Position numbers and translations under genes: made by a program. The notes beneath the pieces are model-generated. The model worked only from the letters and a program-made list of their open reading frames with translations, had not been told where the DNA came from and made no database searches. Source: Liolophura sinensis (taxonomy: Eukaryota > Mollusca > Polyplacophora > Chitonida > Chitonidae). Taken from it: a stretch of DNA of 64,000 nt. The stretch covers positions 15,923,504-15,987,503 of the forward strand of contig NC_088298.1 of NCBI RefSeq assembly GCF_032854445.1. The letters run 5' to 3'. Positions 1 to 10,202 of this stretch are shown here, one piece after another; the stretch's first letter is position 1, and every line of letters starts with the position of its first letter.

Positions 1-262
1 ATATGGTCCAGTACTCAAATTCAGCCTTGCTACTCCATGTGCCAAGGGAGGGAACTCTACCTCAAACCAGGAACAAAACCCATGCATTGTTCCAGACTTG
101 AGGATCTTGAATTCAAATCTTTCTTCCATCATTTCCAGGTCACCAACAGTTACTGTTGCCATGGAGATGTTTAAAATGGCAACTGCATCTGCCAGGCAGT
201 CATTGGAGCCTAGAATATAATCTGAGATGGGCCTTTCGTAATATTCTTCAACAGCCAATCTC
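1..262 (-). CDS. PRMT2: PRMT2-like coding exon 7 (partial, runs off window)
   Basis: This exon completes the split AGG codon, then reads RLAVEEYYERPISDYIL ... SGTMHGFCSWFEVEF ... LNLSTGPY up to the first base of the window. It is the PRMT beta-barrel: HGFxxWF and LSTGP are family landmarks just before the THW loop. Acceptor ATTGACAG|GAG. No stop is present, so the gene continues to the left. Confidence 0.9.
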
Positions 263-3200
263 CTGTCAATAATAATCAAATGGTTGATTGATTGGTGTTA
301 TAGCCAGGCTTGTTTACTGTTACTGTTTACTTCAGCCCGAGACACACTAGGCAGATTTTTGTTTATTTATTTATTTGATTGGTGTTTTACACCGTACTCA
401 AGAATATTTCACTTATACGACAGCGGCCAGCATTATGGTGGGAAACCAGGCAGAGCCCAGGGGAAACCCACGACCATCCGCAGGTTGCTGCAGACCTTCC
501 CACTTACGGCCGGAGAGGAAGCCAGCATGAGCTGGACTCGAACTCACAGCGACTGCATTGGTGAGGCAGATTTTTGAGCTTGTAGGGACAAACTTAATTG
601 CCTGCGAAATACAATCACAATATTCGCAGCACAGTTGCAGATACATTAAGTGGATTTTTCCATTGATTGTGGTCAGTAGGTTATGTCATGTGACCTAGTA
701 AACCATCTGATACAAACAAAATGTCAAAGGTCAACACAATTTTCTGTGTTGTTTGATTGGCCAGCTTGATCATCTCGATTGCTCTGAAGCGGACACATAA
801 TGTGGACAGAGTGAAATCGCCGGCATATTTCTTCCCTAGTGTCTGACATGTTCGAAACAAGAGAATTATGGAGAAGGAAAAGATCGCCTGCGAAATACCC
901 CGTCAAACACCTGGACACACTGGGCAGATACTTCGAATTTCACAAAATACGCCTGTATGATTGAAAAATGTGTCTTGTGTGTCCTTTGCTTTATGCATGG
1001 CAGGCAGGTTTTTATGGGTGGAGAAAACGAGAGTGGCTGGTGTAAACCACCAACATTTGGTAAGTTACTGACAAAATTACCCACTCGTGACATACAGATA
1101 TTGATGGTCTTCATCAAATCTTAGTGGTTCAAACAGTCCCACAACCAGTGAGTGTGTGAGTGAGTTCTTAGGGTTTAACATCACACTTAACAATTTTTCA
1201 GTCATATGACGACGACCCACAAACAGTGAGATGTCGGGAATAGTAAATCCCCTGTCCAAGGCAGTTTTGAAATATTAATGTTATCGAATTCATTAATTTC
1301 TTTAGTGATCAATGAAATACTTTAATTTATTTGTTTGATTGGTTTTAACTGGCGTACCCAAGAAGCTTTCACTTATACAACAATGGTACTTATGAGACTC
1401 TTCCACACAAAGCCAGAGCTGGATTTTCAACACACACCTTCACTGGCTTAACAAGCATACCTTACAAGCCTTGTCTGAAAGGTCAACACTGAAAGTTGCA
1501 CATCAGGTAAAGGGATGTTCGAAAAATGGGCAACAATTTTGAAGATTCAGTGGTGTCCTGTTTGAAGACTGATATTTAGAAAGCTGATTTCCATAAATTC
1601 ACTAAAACACTAACAGACAAAATACAGTACCAAAATTACCACAGTTTTGTCGAAAAACTTGAACAAAAGCTGTAGCTTGTCATGGTGAAAGCATGTACTC
1701 CATTTCAATTCAGTACATCTACAGGTAAATGAGGAGAAAATCTGTAGTTTTCCCCCGGGCTCTACTCAGTGTCATCCCACCATAATGCTGACTGTCTTCG
1801 TATAAATGAAATATTCTTGAGCACAGCGCAAAACACCAATCAAATTAACAAATATAGTTTCCTCTGTTATTACTAGAGAACTAAAAAATAAATTTAAAGA
1901 AATTTTTTGATCCACAGAAAACATTTACGTACCTCAATAACGAGAAGTCCAGCCCGTATAATTTGTCCCAAAATTGGTATGTCTCTTTGTAATGGCTATC
2001 TGCTGAGCATGGCACAAGGTAAAGTGTAGCCATGGAGGGTAGCACTACTCCATCAGATCGCAAGAACTTATCTCGGGCAATGATCACAGACTCTAACATC
2101 ATCTCAAACTACAGACAAACAAAGGAAGACAAGTTATATGTTTATCTAAAATTCATGGCGAATGGACAATAAATGCCCAGTTTGTTCATGGCTAACTGGA
2201 AAAAAAAAATGGTGATCTAAAGTACAATATGGAACCTTGTCAAACTCACATATCTCGAAAAATAGCGAATATTTTTCGAGAATATAATCCATCACCGGTC
2301 TAAACTGTCTGCCAGGCGAGATAACATGCAAATGAGAGAGCACAAAGATTCCCACATGTAAACATTTTAACAATATGACACATAATTACAAGACTCTCTT
2401 TGGTTATCTACTAGGTCGCAGCTATCACGAATTTGCACTTGTAAAACTGCTTCTTTCCAGTTAAAAAGTTGGCAGTTACAATTAAGATGTTTTCATCAAT
2501 CCTGAAATTTTAACACTCTTTTTACTGTCCATTCGCCATGAATTTGTTTCAATGTACTGTTTTAACTGTCTTGGAACATACCACTGAAAGAAATTCAGAA
2601 TTTTTATGTTGGTTCATCTTAACACAAATATGAGTTGCATCTGACTCCTAACTAAATCTCCTGGGGCTATAATTCCCCGAGAATCATACGGGGAAATCCA
2701 TCACCGGTCTAAACTGTCTGCCAGGCGAGATAACATGCAAATGAGAGAGCACAAAGATTCCCACATGTAAACATTTTAACAATATGATAATTTGAAAGCA
2801 AATTATAAGTCTAGTAAACCAAATATGATCTTGCTTTTTATCAATAATATTTTATAAAATATTTGTAATTCCCAATGATCTGTACAGCAGAACTGAAGTT
2901 GCATGGTAGACCACATAATTACAACACAAAAGCGTGTCTAACATTTCAAGTTCGCTGAACATCTGCTGTCGTCTAGACAACAAGGGGAGGTAACTGACTT
3001 AAAAATCAGTCTTCCTAAGCACAGCGACTTGAGCGAGTTGATGGTCAAAGGGAAACCCCAGATTAAACTGAACTGACCGTTCACTCAAAGACAGATACGT
3101 GTCAGTAGACACCTGGAGGTATCAACTTTATGTAGATCATGTTTAAAATAACAGATCAATTTTTCCTACGTCGGCGGTGTGCCCCTTTAAAGAAAACCAC

Positions 3201-6200
3201 TGCTCATAATAGCACACATGATTAGAAGACTTTCTTTGGTTATCTACTAGGTCGCAGCTATCACGAATTTGCACTTGTAAAATTGCTTCTTTCCAGTAAA
3301 AAGTTGGCAGTTACAATTAAGATGCCTTCATCAATCCTGAAATTTTAACACTCTTTTTACTGTCCAGCGTTACAATGCTGTCTGTAAATAGCAATCTATC
3401 ACAGGAATTTACCAGTAAAAATGTCCCCATCCACTCTGATATGATCACATCGACTTTGTCTTCTATCTGTATCTGCTCCACATAATCATTTATCACAGCT
3501 ATTTTCTCATCCAGTCCATTGATCTTCACCAACTCAGCTGTATAATGAGCAAAATCGCTGGCTTCAACTGCATATACCTGAAAAAAAAAGAAAAAAAAAA
3601 GAACGTGTTTCTATAATAATGCATTTCTCTGTTTTTTGACTACCCTATTTCTTCTAAATATTGGTACACCTGGTCTGCACATTTTAGCCAATATGCATGT
3701 AATTCTAGCAAGAATATTGAGTTTCTTTTCTCACAGGGTTAGACCACCTAATGAACAACATACTCATATCTTTACTTTTCCAAAAGGCCAGAAAAGAAAT
3801 GTAATATTCTACTTTCAACTCTACTAAGATCTGTTCCAAATTTTAAAAGAATTAAGGTAATCGACTCATCTATTCAATAATTTATCTTTTGTCAGGAAGA
3901 ACAACTGAAGCGTTGTTTGTCAAACAATCTCGTGACAGAGCTCTCAAACGTAAAGAATTCAATTTTTTCTTTTTTGATTGGTATTTTATGCCGTACTCTA
4001 GAATATTTCACTTCTCAGATGGCGGCCAGCATTATGGTGGGAGGAAACTGAGCAGATCTCAGGGAAAGCCCACAAACAACCCGCAAGTTGCTGGAAAGGC
4101 CATCCCACGTCTCACTATGGCCCAAGCGGCAGTCAGTACAAACTGGAGTTGAACTCTCAGCGATTGCATACCTGCTCCAAAAAAAGAAAAAATTAGAATA
4201 AAAAACACACATGCAGACAGACTTACTTTTTTACAATTTCCATATTTGGCACAAAACATACTGAGCACTCCTGTTCCACATCCCACATCCAGTATAACCT
4301 TTGAAACAATAAAAAATAAGAAAAAGATATAGCACAATTTTATTAGATGTGTTTTTTGTACTATATTCTTGTGTGTAATGCATAAGTTTTTCCATAGGTT
4401 CATGAGGCTCTGAGCTCAGGCTTATCTGATTACTTATTTATTTATTTGATTGGTGTTTTACGCCGTACTCAAGAATATTTCATTTATACGACGGCGGCCA
4501 GCATTATGGTGAGAGGAAACCGAGCAGAGCACGGGGGAAACCCACAACCATCCGCAGGTTACTGGCAGACCTTCCACATTATCTTACGAAAATCAAATCG
4601 ACTGTATATCGCTTCACTAACAACGACCTGACACACATCCTGTCCCTGGCGAGTTCAGTGACCTCCTGTGAACTGAGCTGACATAAACAACCAGGGGTCA
4701 TTGACATCATTAGTGACCAAACAACATAAAGTTTTCTCTGGCAGCAACCTGCAGATGGTCATGAGTTTCCCTCAGGCTCTGCCCGGTTTCCTCCCACCAT
4801 AAAGCTGGCTGCCATCGTAAAAGTGAAATATTCGTGAGAACGGCGTAAGAGACCAATCATATAAATAAATAAATTTTTCATTAGTTTAAAAAAAAAAAAA
4901 GAATTCCCTCTTGACGGGCCTTAGTTCCTCTGAAAGTAGGAGGCTGGTCTCAGTGACCTCCTGTGAACTGAGATGGCATAACCAACCAGGGGTCATTGAC
5001 ATCAATAGTGACCAATCAACACGAAGTTTTCTCTTCATTCCTTCAATTCCTTCTTGACTGACCCTAGTTCTTCCAAAAGCACGAAGCTGGTCTCACCAAG
5101 TGCAGAAAACATTTGTCAGTTCTCACCTACTACGCATTAGATGCTTACTTTATCTCTCAAGAAAGGTTCATTCATTTGAACAGCTTGTAAATAGGCCTCA
5201 GTCCTGGGACGATCGCTCAGCATTTCCTGGTGAAGTTTCTGAAAAGAAATGAAAATCAGATACACAGAGCACAATGAAGGTTGAACCCTAACCCTAACCC
5301 TAACCCTAAATGGGTAATTATTCCATTTTCCATGAGAAAAATATTTATAATATTCAACCTTCACTGTACAATATTCTACTCATAGTTTATATTTTGACAA
5401 TGTCGTGATTTTGTGTAACTGAACAAGTTCAAGCAATGTTTTTAGCTGTAGACCTTCACAGGCTTCTGTATACAGCATGATGTCCTGTCTTATTACGTGA
5501 CGTAAGAAATGTTACAGTTGACTGAACTTGTATTGTTACGTCATTCTGCTTAACTTGGATTGGATGATCATAAAACAAAATGTTTCTTTTTGACGTCATG
5601 GCGTCGGGGTGTGCAACAACAAGTTACATCTAACTCCAGGCAGTGAGATGAGACATCACTTTTATCAACGAAGGAATCCTGACATTTCACCTTTAAATAA
5701 GTAAATAAAACAATGATTTACGTACAAAAATTGAAAAAGACTGCTTAGTGTATATGTACATGGGGTTTATCCATACTTGTGACCTTATCAAGGTCATTAA
5801 TCCTTGCCATTTATTTATTTATTTGATTGGTGTTTTACGCCGTACTCAAGAATATTTCACTTATACGACAGCAGCCAGTATTACGGAGGGTGGAAATGAA
5901 GCAGAGCCCAGGGGAAATCCATGACCATCCGCAGGTTGCTGACAGACCTTCCCGTATATGGCCGGAGAGGAAGCCAGCATGAGGTGTACTTGAACTCACA
6001 GCGACCACCTTGGTGAAAGGCTTGTAGGTAACTTTGCCATTTAAGGGTATTAATTTATTTACTTCGGAGTTTAAAGTCTTATCTCTTGAAACACTTGAAA
6101 TTTATTTCTTAAAGAGTTTCCAAACTGGCCTAAAATATAGGTACAAAAAATCTTCTCCAATTTCTTCTTGGGGAGATAAAATGGCTTTAAATTACAGTTT

Positions 6201-8299
6201 ACAAGGCCTCAGAGATCAGTACAGACATTAAGTATGTCTCAGCGTTGACGGCTGTCACACAAATGGGGGCAGTATGCTGGTCTTGTGTACCCAGTATGTT
6301 CATCGATGACATCATTTCTGAATATGTTCGACCACTGTCGCGAATTATGCATAAAATATTGGGGGAAAAAAAACAAAAAAAAAACAACTTAAAATTTTTT
6401 CTGGGGCTACATGTATGTATCTTCATTCCCTTTGATACATAATCTTTGTTGCCACCTTTAAAAATGTTTCATTTCCATAATTATGGACAAAGGCAATTGC
6501 AGTACCCTTTGCACACCACAGACCTTGTTGGTCTGTAAATGAGCAAGTTGGCACATTTGGCCAATACCACTGAGGCAATATGGTCTAACTCGGTCAACAT
6601 GGTCTAACACAGCCAAAATAGTCCAACTGGGCTATATGGTCTAACATTGCCAATACAGTCTAACAGGGCCAATATGGTCAAAATTGTGGGAAGGACTTTA
6701 CTCACCAAGTGGCTGTAATTTCCAAAGTACTCGTCATCTTGCCACACAAACTGTTTAGAGGTCCGACGAGTGAAATGATTTGCAGGGACATAGCCTTGCC
6801 AACCATCAAGCTCTGCCCACCACCAGTTACAGTCCTGTTTTAACAGGATGCGTACTTCTTGTCCCTCTTTAAATGACAGCTGTCAATCAAGAAAGAAAGA
6901 AAGTGAGTGATTCAGTGATGAAAAAACCCAGAGTAATCAGAAGGAAGCGAGAGATGTGTTGACAAGGACTTACTATCTATCCCCATTCTACTATTAAAGG
7001 GCAATAACTTTGGAAACAATTGATGCAACGCACCACAAACAGCTAAAGACTAAATAAAAGTTTTAAAGGGGAGGTTGCACCTTCCTCGCTTGGTTGACCT
7101 GTACCAGTATAATGGCCTGGGCGGGGCGCCTTACTTGCCTTCGGTAAGGCGTCTCAGTGAAGCAGCACTAGATAAGAGCGGTGGAAATCCATCCCACAAC
7201 AAGGAGGCACATTACTGAAAAACTGTTAAGTATGACATAAACCCCAAACACCCACTCACTCATTTTTATGTAGAAAGGGCAATTACTCTGGAAATAATTG
7301 ATGCAGCACAACCCAAACAAATTTACATCCTTATATGGTCTCTGTCATGCCTGCATGTACAAAGTTTCATGCAAATCCAATCAAAAGTGTAGGGGACTTA
7401 CACACAGTGAGATAGAGAGACGGAGAGAGAGAGAGGTAGATGGAGAGACAGACAGGCAAAGAGACAGAAAAACAGACAGATGGAGAAGATCTCAATGCGA
7501 AATTTGCATTTACATGTCATACTTTAAACCTGCTGTGAACCCCTACACCTTCTAGCAGTCCATGTGACCACAAAGCAGCAATTTATTTAGTTTCATTGTT
7601 GATGATAGTAAAATACAAGGACAGTATTCAAGATTCCACCAGAAAATTAAATAGAAATGAGCAGAGGAGGTTAGTTATATTGCCAGAAGTGGGAAGGAGA
7701 TGGGAGTTAGTCCATGCCATGTTTCTTGAGAGGTTGTGATGGACTCTGTGTTATAATGAATGTCAGAATTTTAAAATCTATGCAGCACATAATCAACTAT
7801 CATAATTTTCTAATCTAAATTAACTTAGTTTAGCCTTCACAAAATCTACTCTGCAAGTGATCGAAATGACCCATCTCTTAATTCTCATTCAACACCAGAA
7901 ATCTGCTTGTGCCGCCGTTTTGGACTCGATTTAATGGCCAACTTCGTTCCGCAAAGTGCCTTATGGAACTAACCTACCGGGCTTTTGAATTCAGCCAATA
8001 AACGTTGAGGCAGGTAAATATCAGAAATAGTTGAGAATAGACCTCAACGTTTAATTTAATTGCACTAAGTTTAGTCTTGTTTTACACATTATACACAGTA
8101 GTTGTACCTGGTTGACACCAAAAGGCTTAAATCCAGCCATGGCATAAGCCAGCTCAATTTCTTCACCATTATACACTTTGGGGTCCTTGGCCGTCACATT
8201 TGACGGCTGTTGTTGTTGTTGCGTTTCATTTTTGTCCTTGAGCTTGGTTCGAGCTTCACGATCATGTTCTGCACAAATTTTCCCCACGCTGTTCTCCAT
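1..8299 (-). CDS. PRMT2: Protein arginine methyltransferase 2 (PRMT2-like), 3' end outside window
   Basis: Seven coding exons on the minus strand can be joined in frame: 8299-8108, 6879-6706, 5238-5149, 4298-4227, 3577-3413, 2108-1933 and 262-1 (continuing past the window edge), about 377 codons in view. All introns have GT..AG borders. The order is a Gln-rich N-terminus, an SH3 domain (WWWAELDGWQGYVPANHF), then the class I methyltransferase fold: DDEYFGNY start, SAM-binding motif I LDVGCGTG, post-I VYAVEAS and the double-E loop SEWMGTFLLFEMMLES. The SH3-plus-PRMT arrangement is specific to PRMT2 among animal PRMTs. The family transfers methyl groups from S-adenosylmethionine to arginines of nuclear and RNA-binding proteins, and the SH3 domain recruits partners. 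The C-terminal THW-loop end of the barrel must lie left of base 1. All catalytic residues that fall in the window look intact. Family assignment is very secure; exon borders are read by eye. Confidence 0.93.
363..578 (-). repeat. SINE family 1 copy (minus)
   Basis: This copy lies in the last visible PRMT2 intron. It has the family-1 3' tail (TTTATTTATTTGATTGG on plus), the body landmarks GGCCAGCATTATGGTGGGA and CCATCCGCAGGTTGCTG, and on minus the B-box-like GTGAGTTCGAGTCC. The extreme tRNA-like 5' head is cut off. Confidence 0.85.
1010..1262 (-). repeat. SINE family 3 copy (minus, headless)
   Basis: Read on minus it begins CTGCCTTGGACAGG (also present next to the tRNA-like head of the copy at 62.7 kb), continues into CGTCATATGACTGAAAAATT and ends in ACTCACTCACAC. 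The plus-strand stretch 1010-1120 (GGTGTAAACCACC, GGTAAGTTACTGAC) resembles the body of the copies at 35.05 and 62.5 kb. The two parts may be separate insertions. Confidence 0.6.
1318..1390 (-). repeat. SINE family 1 tail fragment (minus)
   Basis: A degraded family-1 3' end: ATTTGATTGGTTTT, then GCGTACCCAAGAAGCTTTC and ACTTATAC. Only the last ~70 bases are recognisable. Confidence 0.55.
1738..1860 (+). repeat. SINE family 1 fragment (plus)
   Basis: 3' half of a family-1 SINE in plus orientation: CCACCATAATGCTGACTG, AAATGAAATATTCTTGAGC and AACACCAATCAAATTAAC tail, in the intron between PRMT2 exons 6 and 7. Confidence 0.7.
1933..2108 (-). CDS. PRMT2: PRMT2-like coding exon 6 (second double-E half)
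   Basis: A 176-base exon (58 codons plus two bases) starting FEMMLESVIIARDKFL, which supplies the second catalytic glutamate, then DGVVLPSMATLYLVPC, the start of the beta-barrel. Acceptor TGTCTGTAG|TTT, donor TTGAG|GTACGT. Confidence 0.92.
2148..2545. mobile_element. Terminal-inverted-repeat element (MITE-like), 398 bp
   Basis: A perfect 20-base terminal inverted repeat, AAATTCATGGCGAATGGACA at 2148-2167 and its reverse complement at 2526-2545, bounds 398 bases in the PRMT2 intron between exons 5 and 6. Inside lies a perfect 12-bp-stem hairpin (2253-2264 with 2270-2281, loop GCGAA). No transposase frame and no convincing target-site duplication are visible, so it would be non-autonomous. Part of its interior is duplicated at 2690-3366. 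Confidence 0.6.
2690..3366 (+). repeat. Split duplicate of the 2.2-2.5 kb element interior
   Basis: 2690-2790 repeats 2284-2378 (CATCACCGGTCTAAACTGTC onward) and 3217-3366 repeats 2387-2530 (TTTGGTTATCTACTAGGTCG through CTTTTTACTGTCCA), both direct and almost identical. About 420 unrelated bases separate the halves, suggesting a copy later interrupted by an insertion. Confidence 0.7.
3413..3577 (-). CDS. PRMT2: PRMT2-like coding exon 5 (post-I and first double-E half)
   Basis: Fifty-five codons, phase 0/0, starting VYAVEASDFAHYTAE (post-I motif with the acidic residue that contacts the SAM ribose) and ending VDVIISEWMGTFLL, whose glutamate is the first of the two catalytic double-E-loop glutamates. 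Acceptor TTTTTTCAG|GTA, donor CTG|GTAAAT. A repeat-derived duplicate (to about 3366) lies only ~47 bases past the donor. Confidence 0.93.
3958..4165 (-). repeat. SINE family 1 copy (minus)
   Basis: Tail GATTGGTATTTTATGCCG, body GGCGGCCAGCATTATGGTGG and CCCGCAAGTTGCTGG, B-box-like region near 4140-4165. It lies about 60 bases past the donor of PRMT2 exon 4. Confidence 0.82.
4227..4298 (-). CDS. PRMT2: PRMT2-like coding exon 4 (SAM motif I)
   Basis: Twenty-four codons, phase 0/0. They contain VILDVGCGTGVLSMFCA, the glycine-rich S-adenosylmethionine-binding motif I of class I methyltransferases. Acceptor TTTCAAAG|GTT, donor AAA|GTAAGT. Confidence 0.93.
4430..4590 (-). repeat. SINE family 1 copy (minus, 3' half)
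   Basis: TTTATTTATTTGATTGGTG tail followed by the standard body up to CCATCCGCAGGTTACTGG. The tRNA-like head is missing. It forms an inverted pair with the plus copy at 4741-4877. Confidence 0.82.
4656..5096 (+). repeat. Direct ~145-bp tandem repeat, interrupted by a SINE
   Basis: CAGTGACCTCCTGTGAACTG opens both 4656-4739 and 4951-5034. The leading segment of the second unit (4903-4951, TTAGTTCCTCTGAAAG) is repeated again at 5047-5096. The first unit stops exactly where a plus-oriented family-1 SINE begins (4741). Confidence 0.7.
4741..4877 (+). repeat. SINE family 1 fragment (plus)
   Basis: GCAGCAACCTGCAGATGG, then TTTCCTCCCACCATAAAGC, AAAGTGAAATATTCGTGAG and an AT-rich tail with AAATAAATAAAT. 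This is the 3' half of the family, inserted within the 145-bp repeat. Confidence 0.8.
5149..5238 (-). CDS. PRMT2: PRMT2-like coding exon 3
   Basis: Thirty codons, phase 0/0: KLHQEMLSDRPRTEAY then LQAVQMNEPFLRDK. This is the helical segment just before SAM motif I, corresponding to the conserved LH-x-EML-x-D-x-PRT stretch of PRMT family members. Acceptor TCTTTTCAG|AAA, donor AAA|GTAAGC. Confidence 0.92.
5286..5308 (+). repeat. Interstitial telomere-type (CCCTAA)n
   Basis: Four consecutive CCCTAA hexamers (animal telomere repeat) in the intron upstream of PRMT2 exon 3. Too short to be a chromosome end, so an interstitial telomeric site. Confidence 0.85.
5812..6030 (-). repeat. SINE family 1 copy (minus)
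   Basis: TTTATTTATTTGATTGGTG tail, then body and B-box-like region (TTGAACTCACAGCGACC at 5990-6006 on plus, tRNA-type on minus). Near full length, lacking the A-box end. Confidence 0.84.
6140..6350 (+). repeat. Dispersed repeat shared with 53.45 kb
   Basis: About 200 bases (TTTCTTCTTGGGGAGATAAAATGG ... ATGTTCATCGATGACATCATTTCTGA, quoted in part) match 53443-53690 in the same orientation. The family is unidentified and no coding frame is shared. Confidence 0.65.
6560..6685 (+). repeat. Degenerate ~19-bp tandem repeat (GGTCTAACA-type)
   Basis: Six to seven imperfect units of the type GCCAATATGGTCTAACAC lie immediately 3' of PRMT2 exon 2 on the coding strand's intron side. The donor site at 6705 is only ~20 bases away. 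Confidence 0.75.
6706..6879 (-). CDS. PRMT2: PRMT2-like coding exon 2 (SH3 core)
   Basis: This 58-codon exon, phase 0 on both sides, was not listed as a long open frame but is unmistakable. It runs LSFKEGQEVRILLKQDC, then NWWWAELDGWQGYVPANHF (the conserved SH3 WW and G-x-(V/I)-P-x-N-(Y/F) motifs), then WQDDEYFGNYSHL, the entry to the PRMT catalytic domain. Acceptor TTGACAG|CTG, donor TTG|GTGAGT. Confidence 0.92.
7075..7262 (+). repeat. SINE family 2 fragment (plus)
   Basis: Headless copy: GTACCAGTATAATGGCCTGG, CTTCGGTAAGGCGTCTCAGT, AACAAGGAGGCACATTACTG, AAAAACTGTTAAGTATGACA and the CACCCACTCACTCA tail. The same body occurs in the full-length copy at 10212. Confidence 0.83.
7405..7485 (+). 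repeat. GA/CAGA-rich low-complexity tract
   Basis: GAGATAGAGAGACGGAGAGA followed by GACAGACAGGCAAAGAGACA-type purine repeats. Simple-sequence DNA in PRMT2 intron 1; no coding meaning. Confidence 0.85.
8108..8299 (-). CDS. PRMT2: PRMT2-like coding exon 1
   Basis: This exon encodes 64 residues starting MENSVGKICAEHD, with a five-glutamine run (residues 27-31) and the start of the SH3 domain (EIELAYAMAGFKPFGVNQ). The donor is CAG|GTACAA, phase 0. The ATG is the first in frame and no acceptor-like sequence directly precedes it, so it is taken as the start. Any 5' UTR and promoter lie between 8300 and about 8450 and were not resolved. Confidence 0.88.
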
Positions 8300-10100
8300 G
8301 ACAACAGAACATCGGTAAATTTTGGACCTCGGCCCACTTCAAGGACTGACTTCATGTAGACTCAAAGGAGGTAAATTTTAGTTTAAATTTATAAACCTTG
8401 TTTCCTACAGATCTCCTGTGCTGTTTTTTCCCGCCATTACCCTCACTTAACGCCCCTGATTACCTCACTTATCCCCCCTGTTTTACTACGCGCGGCATGG
8501 ATGCACACGTAACGCCGATCCGTAACGCCGTGGTTTCTCTCTTGAGGTGTATTATGGTCCCAATAGGTCACCGTAAACCCAGTATTATAAATGGTTGAAA
8601 TTAACATGGTCAGAAAAACTAAAAAAAAACATATAGAGGATATGTAATGAGTGACCGTCGATATGAAATTTATTAAACGAGAGCAGTAGTTTTCATTTTT
8701 TTCAGGTGCCCTGATTACACGCCGTGCACTTTTAAAAAAGAACTGACAGTTTAACTTAACGAAGGTTGATTGAACAAACGAAACAGTCTGAGTCTACAGA
8801 GTTGTAACGGTTAATTGGAATTTAGTCATCAGCCAGTTTTCTTGTGAAGATTCGGATGACGATTCAGTAACACAAACACGTCCACGTCTGGGGTGCTTCA
8901 TGATTGCAATGAACATGCATGTGAAAGACATCCCCCGATATGGGATCGCCAAATATCGGCGCCAAGTAGTGATTGGCCGATTTGAGGAATGAAAGATACA
9001 CGGACCAATCAAAATAACGATTATAACTGCAATAGGGCTAGGAATGCGGAACAAGATACTACATGCAATTAGCTTAAAGACAACCAAAACCGTGAAAACT
9101 AATCTGAAAGAAGGGTTAAGTAAATGAACAAAAAGTAAGAGTTGGGAGACAATTTAAGTCAGCATTTGCCTGTCCCAATAGAAAAGTTGTGGGTTGTGTG
9201 TTCGGGGGGGGGGGGGGGGGCGATGGGGGGATAGAGGAGGGCATCCACGAGGCTCACAAATGCGATCGCCAGCTGTGAGTTCAAGGTTTCGTGTCCGGTT
9301 GTACGTGAGAAGACCTGTCAGCAACTTGTGGATGGTCGTGGGTTTTCCCTGAGCTCTGTCCGGTTTTCTCACACTATAATGCTTGCCTACGACATATAAA
9401 TAAAATATATTCCTGAGTACGGCGTAAAACCTCCAATGAAAAAAATAAACAAATTTAAAATAAATAAATAAATATCATTAGTACTTTCTGACACAGAGGA
9501 GTTTTTGTTTAACTTCCCGTCAGAAATACATACCACAAATTTCCTGGATTTCAAAATTCCGAACCGATAACTCTTATCACGACAAACAGAAAGTGTTGTT
9601 CTTCCCTGTAAACAGTTATAATTTCCTCCTTCAACGACAGAGGCGTGGTTTAAACGGGAAATACATTCTCTCAATTTTACACAGGGGAAGTTTCTTGAAA
9701 ATTTAATGGTGGTGGGGGAGGGGGGGGGGGAGGGGGTTAAAATGCATTTAATGGCACCACTGTGACATGCTCGGCAAAATGTCCGAATTGACCACAAACC
9801 CCAAGCTAAGAAACGCTCATTTTTTTTAAGAGTGCTGAATGGCATTCAAATATTTGAATACTACGGTGGCTTTATATGCCATACTCAGGTGTTTACAAAT
9901 AGTGGCGTCACATAAACGCCCCCCCCCCCCCCCCCCGATTTTCACCAGAAGAAAGCAATTTATGGGAACATTATTTCAGTAATGTTTTACTCATGGGTAG
10001 ACATTCCAACATTCAGTGTCGTGATTAGAATTATAAAAACTTCATGTGACGTTAGAGTTCTTAAACTCTGATAGTATGGTTCATAAGACCCACCTTAGAA
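8300..10100. other. Intergenic stretch between PRMT2 and the TLR cluster
   Basis: The PRMT2 promoter must lie at its left end but no element was recognised. It holds a plus-oriented family-1 SINE (9238-9472), a G tract (9206-9222), a G-rich tract (9708-9737) and a C tract (9919-9936). No gene is supported; the longest frame (9387-9845, minus) is composed of SINE tail and simple sequence. Confidence 0.6.
9238..9472 (+). repeat. SINE family 1 copy (plus)
   Basis: B-box-like CTGTGAGTTCAAGG, then GTCAGCAACTTGTGGATGG, TCCGGTTTTCTCACAC, ATTCCTGAGTACGGCG and AATAAATAAATA tail. The tRNA-like 5' end is replaced by a G tract. Confidence 0.8.
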
Positions 10101-10202
10101 CTCAAAATCTGAAAACCTTTAACTCTTTTCACAAAAATCTAGAAAATAAATAAAAGTATATTTGTGCATGGTTTTAAGTGGTTAAATTAGTGATGCCTAC
10201 TT

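Noticed and set aside
5812-6030. Interpretation of the GGCCAGCATTATGGTGGG element as conserved exon
   Set aside because: More than a dozen copies in both orientations with tRNA-like heads show that it is a SINE.
9387-9845. 152-codon minus frame
   Set aside because: It runs through a SINE tail and G-rich simple sequence, with no domain motif or codon pattern of a gene.
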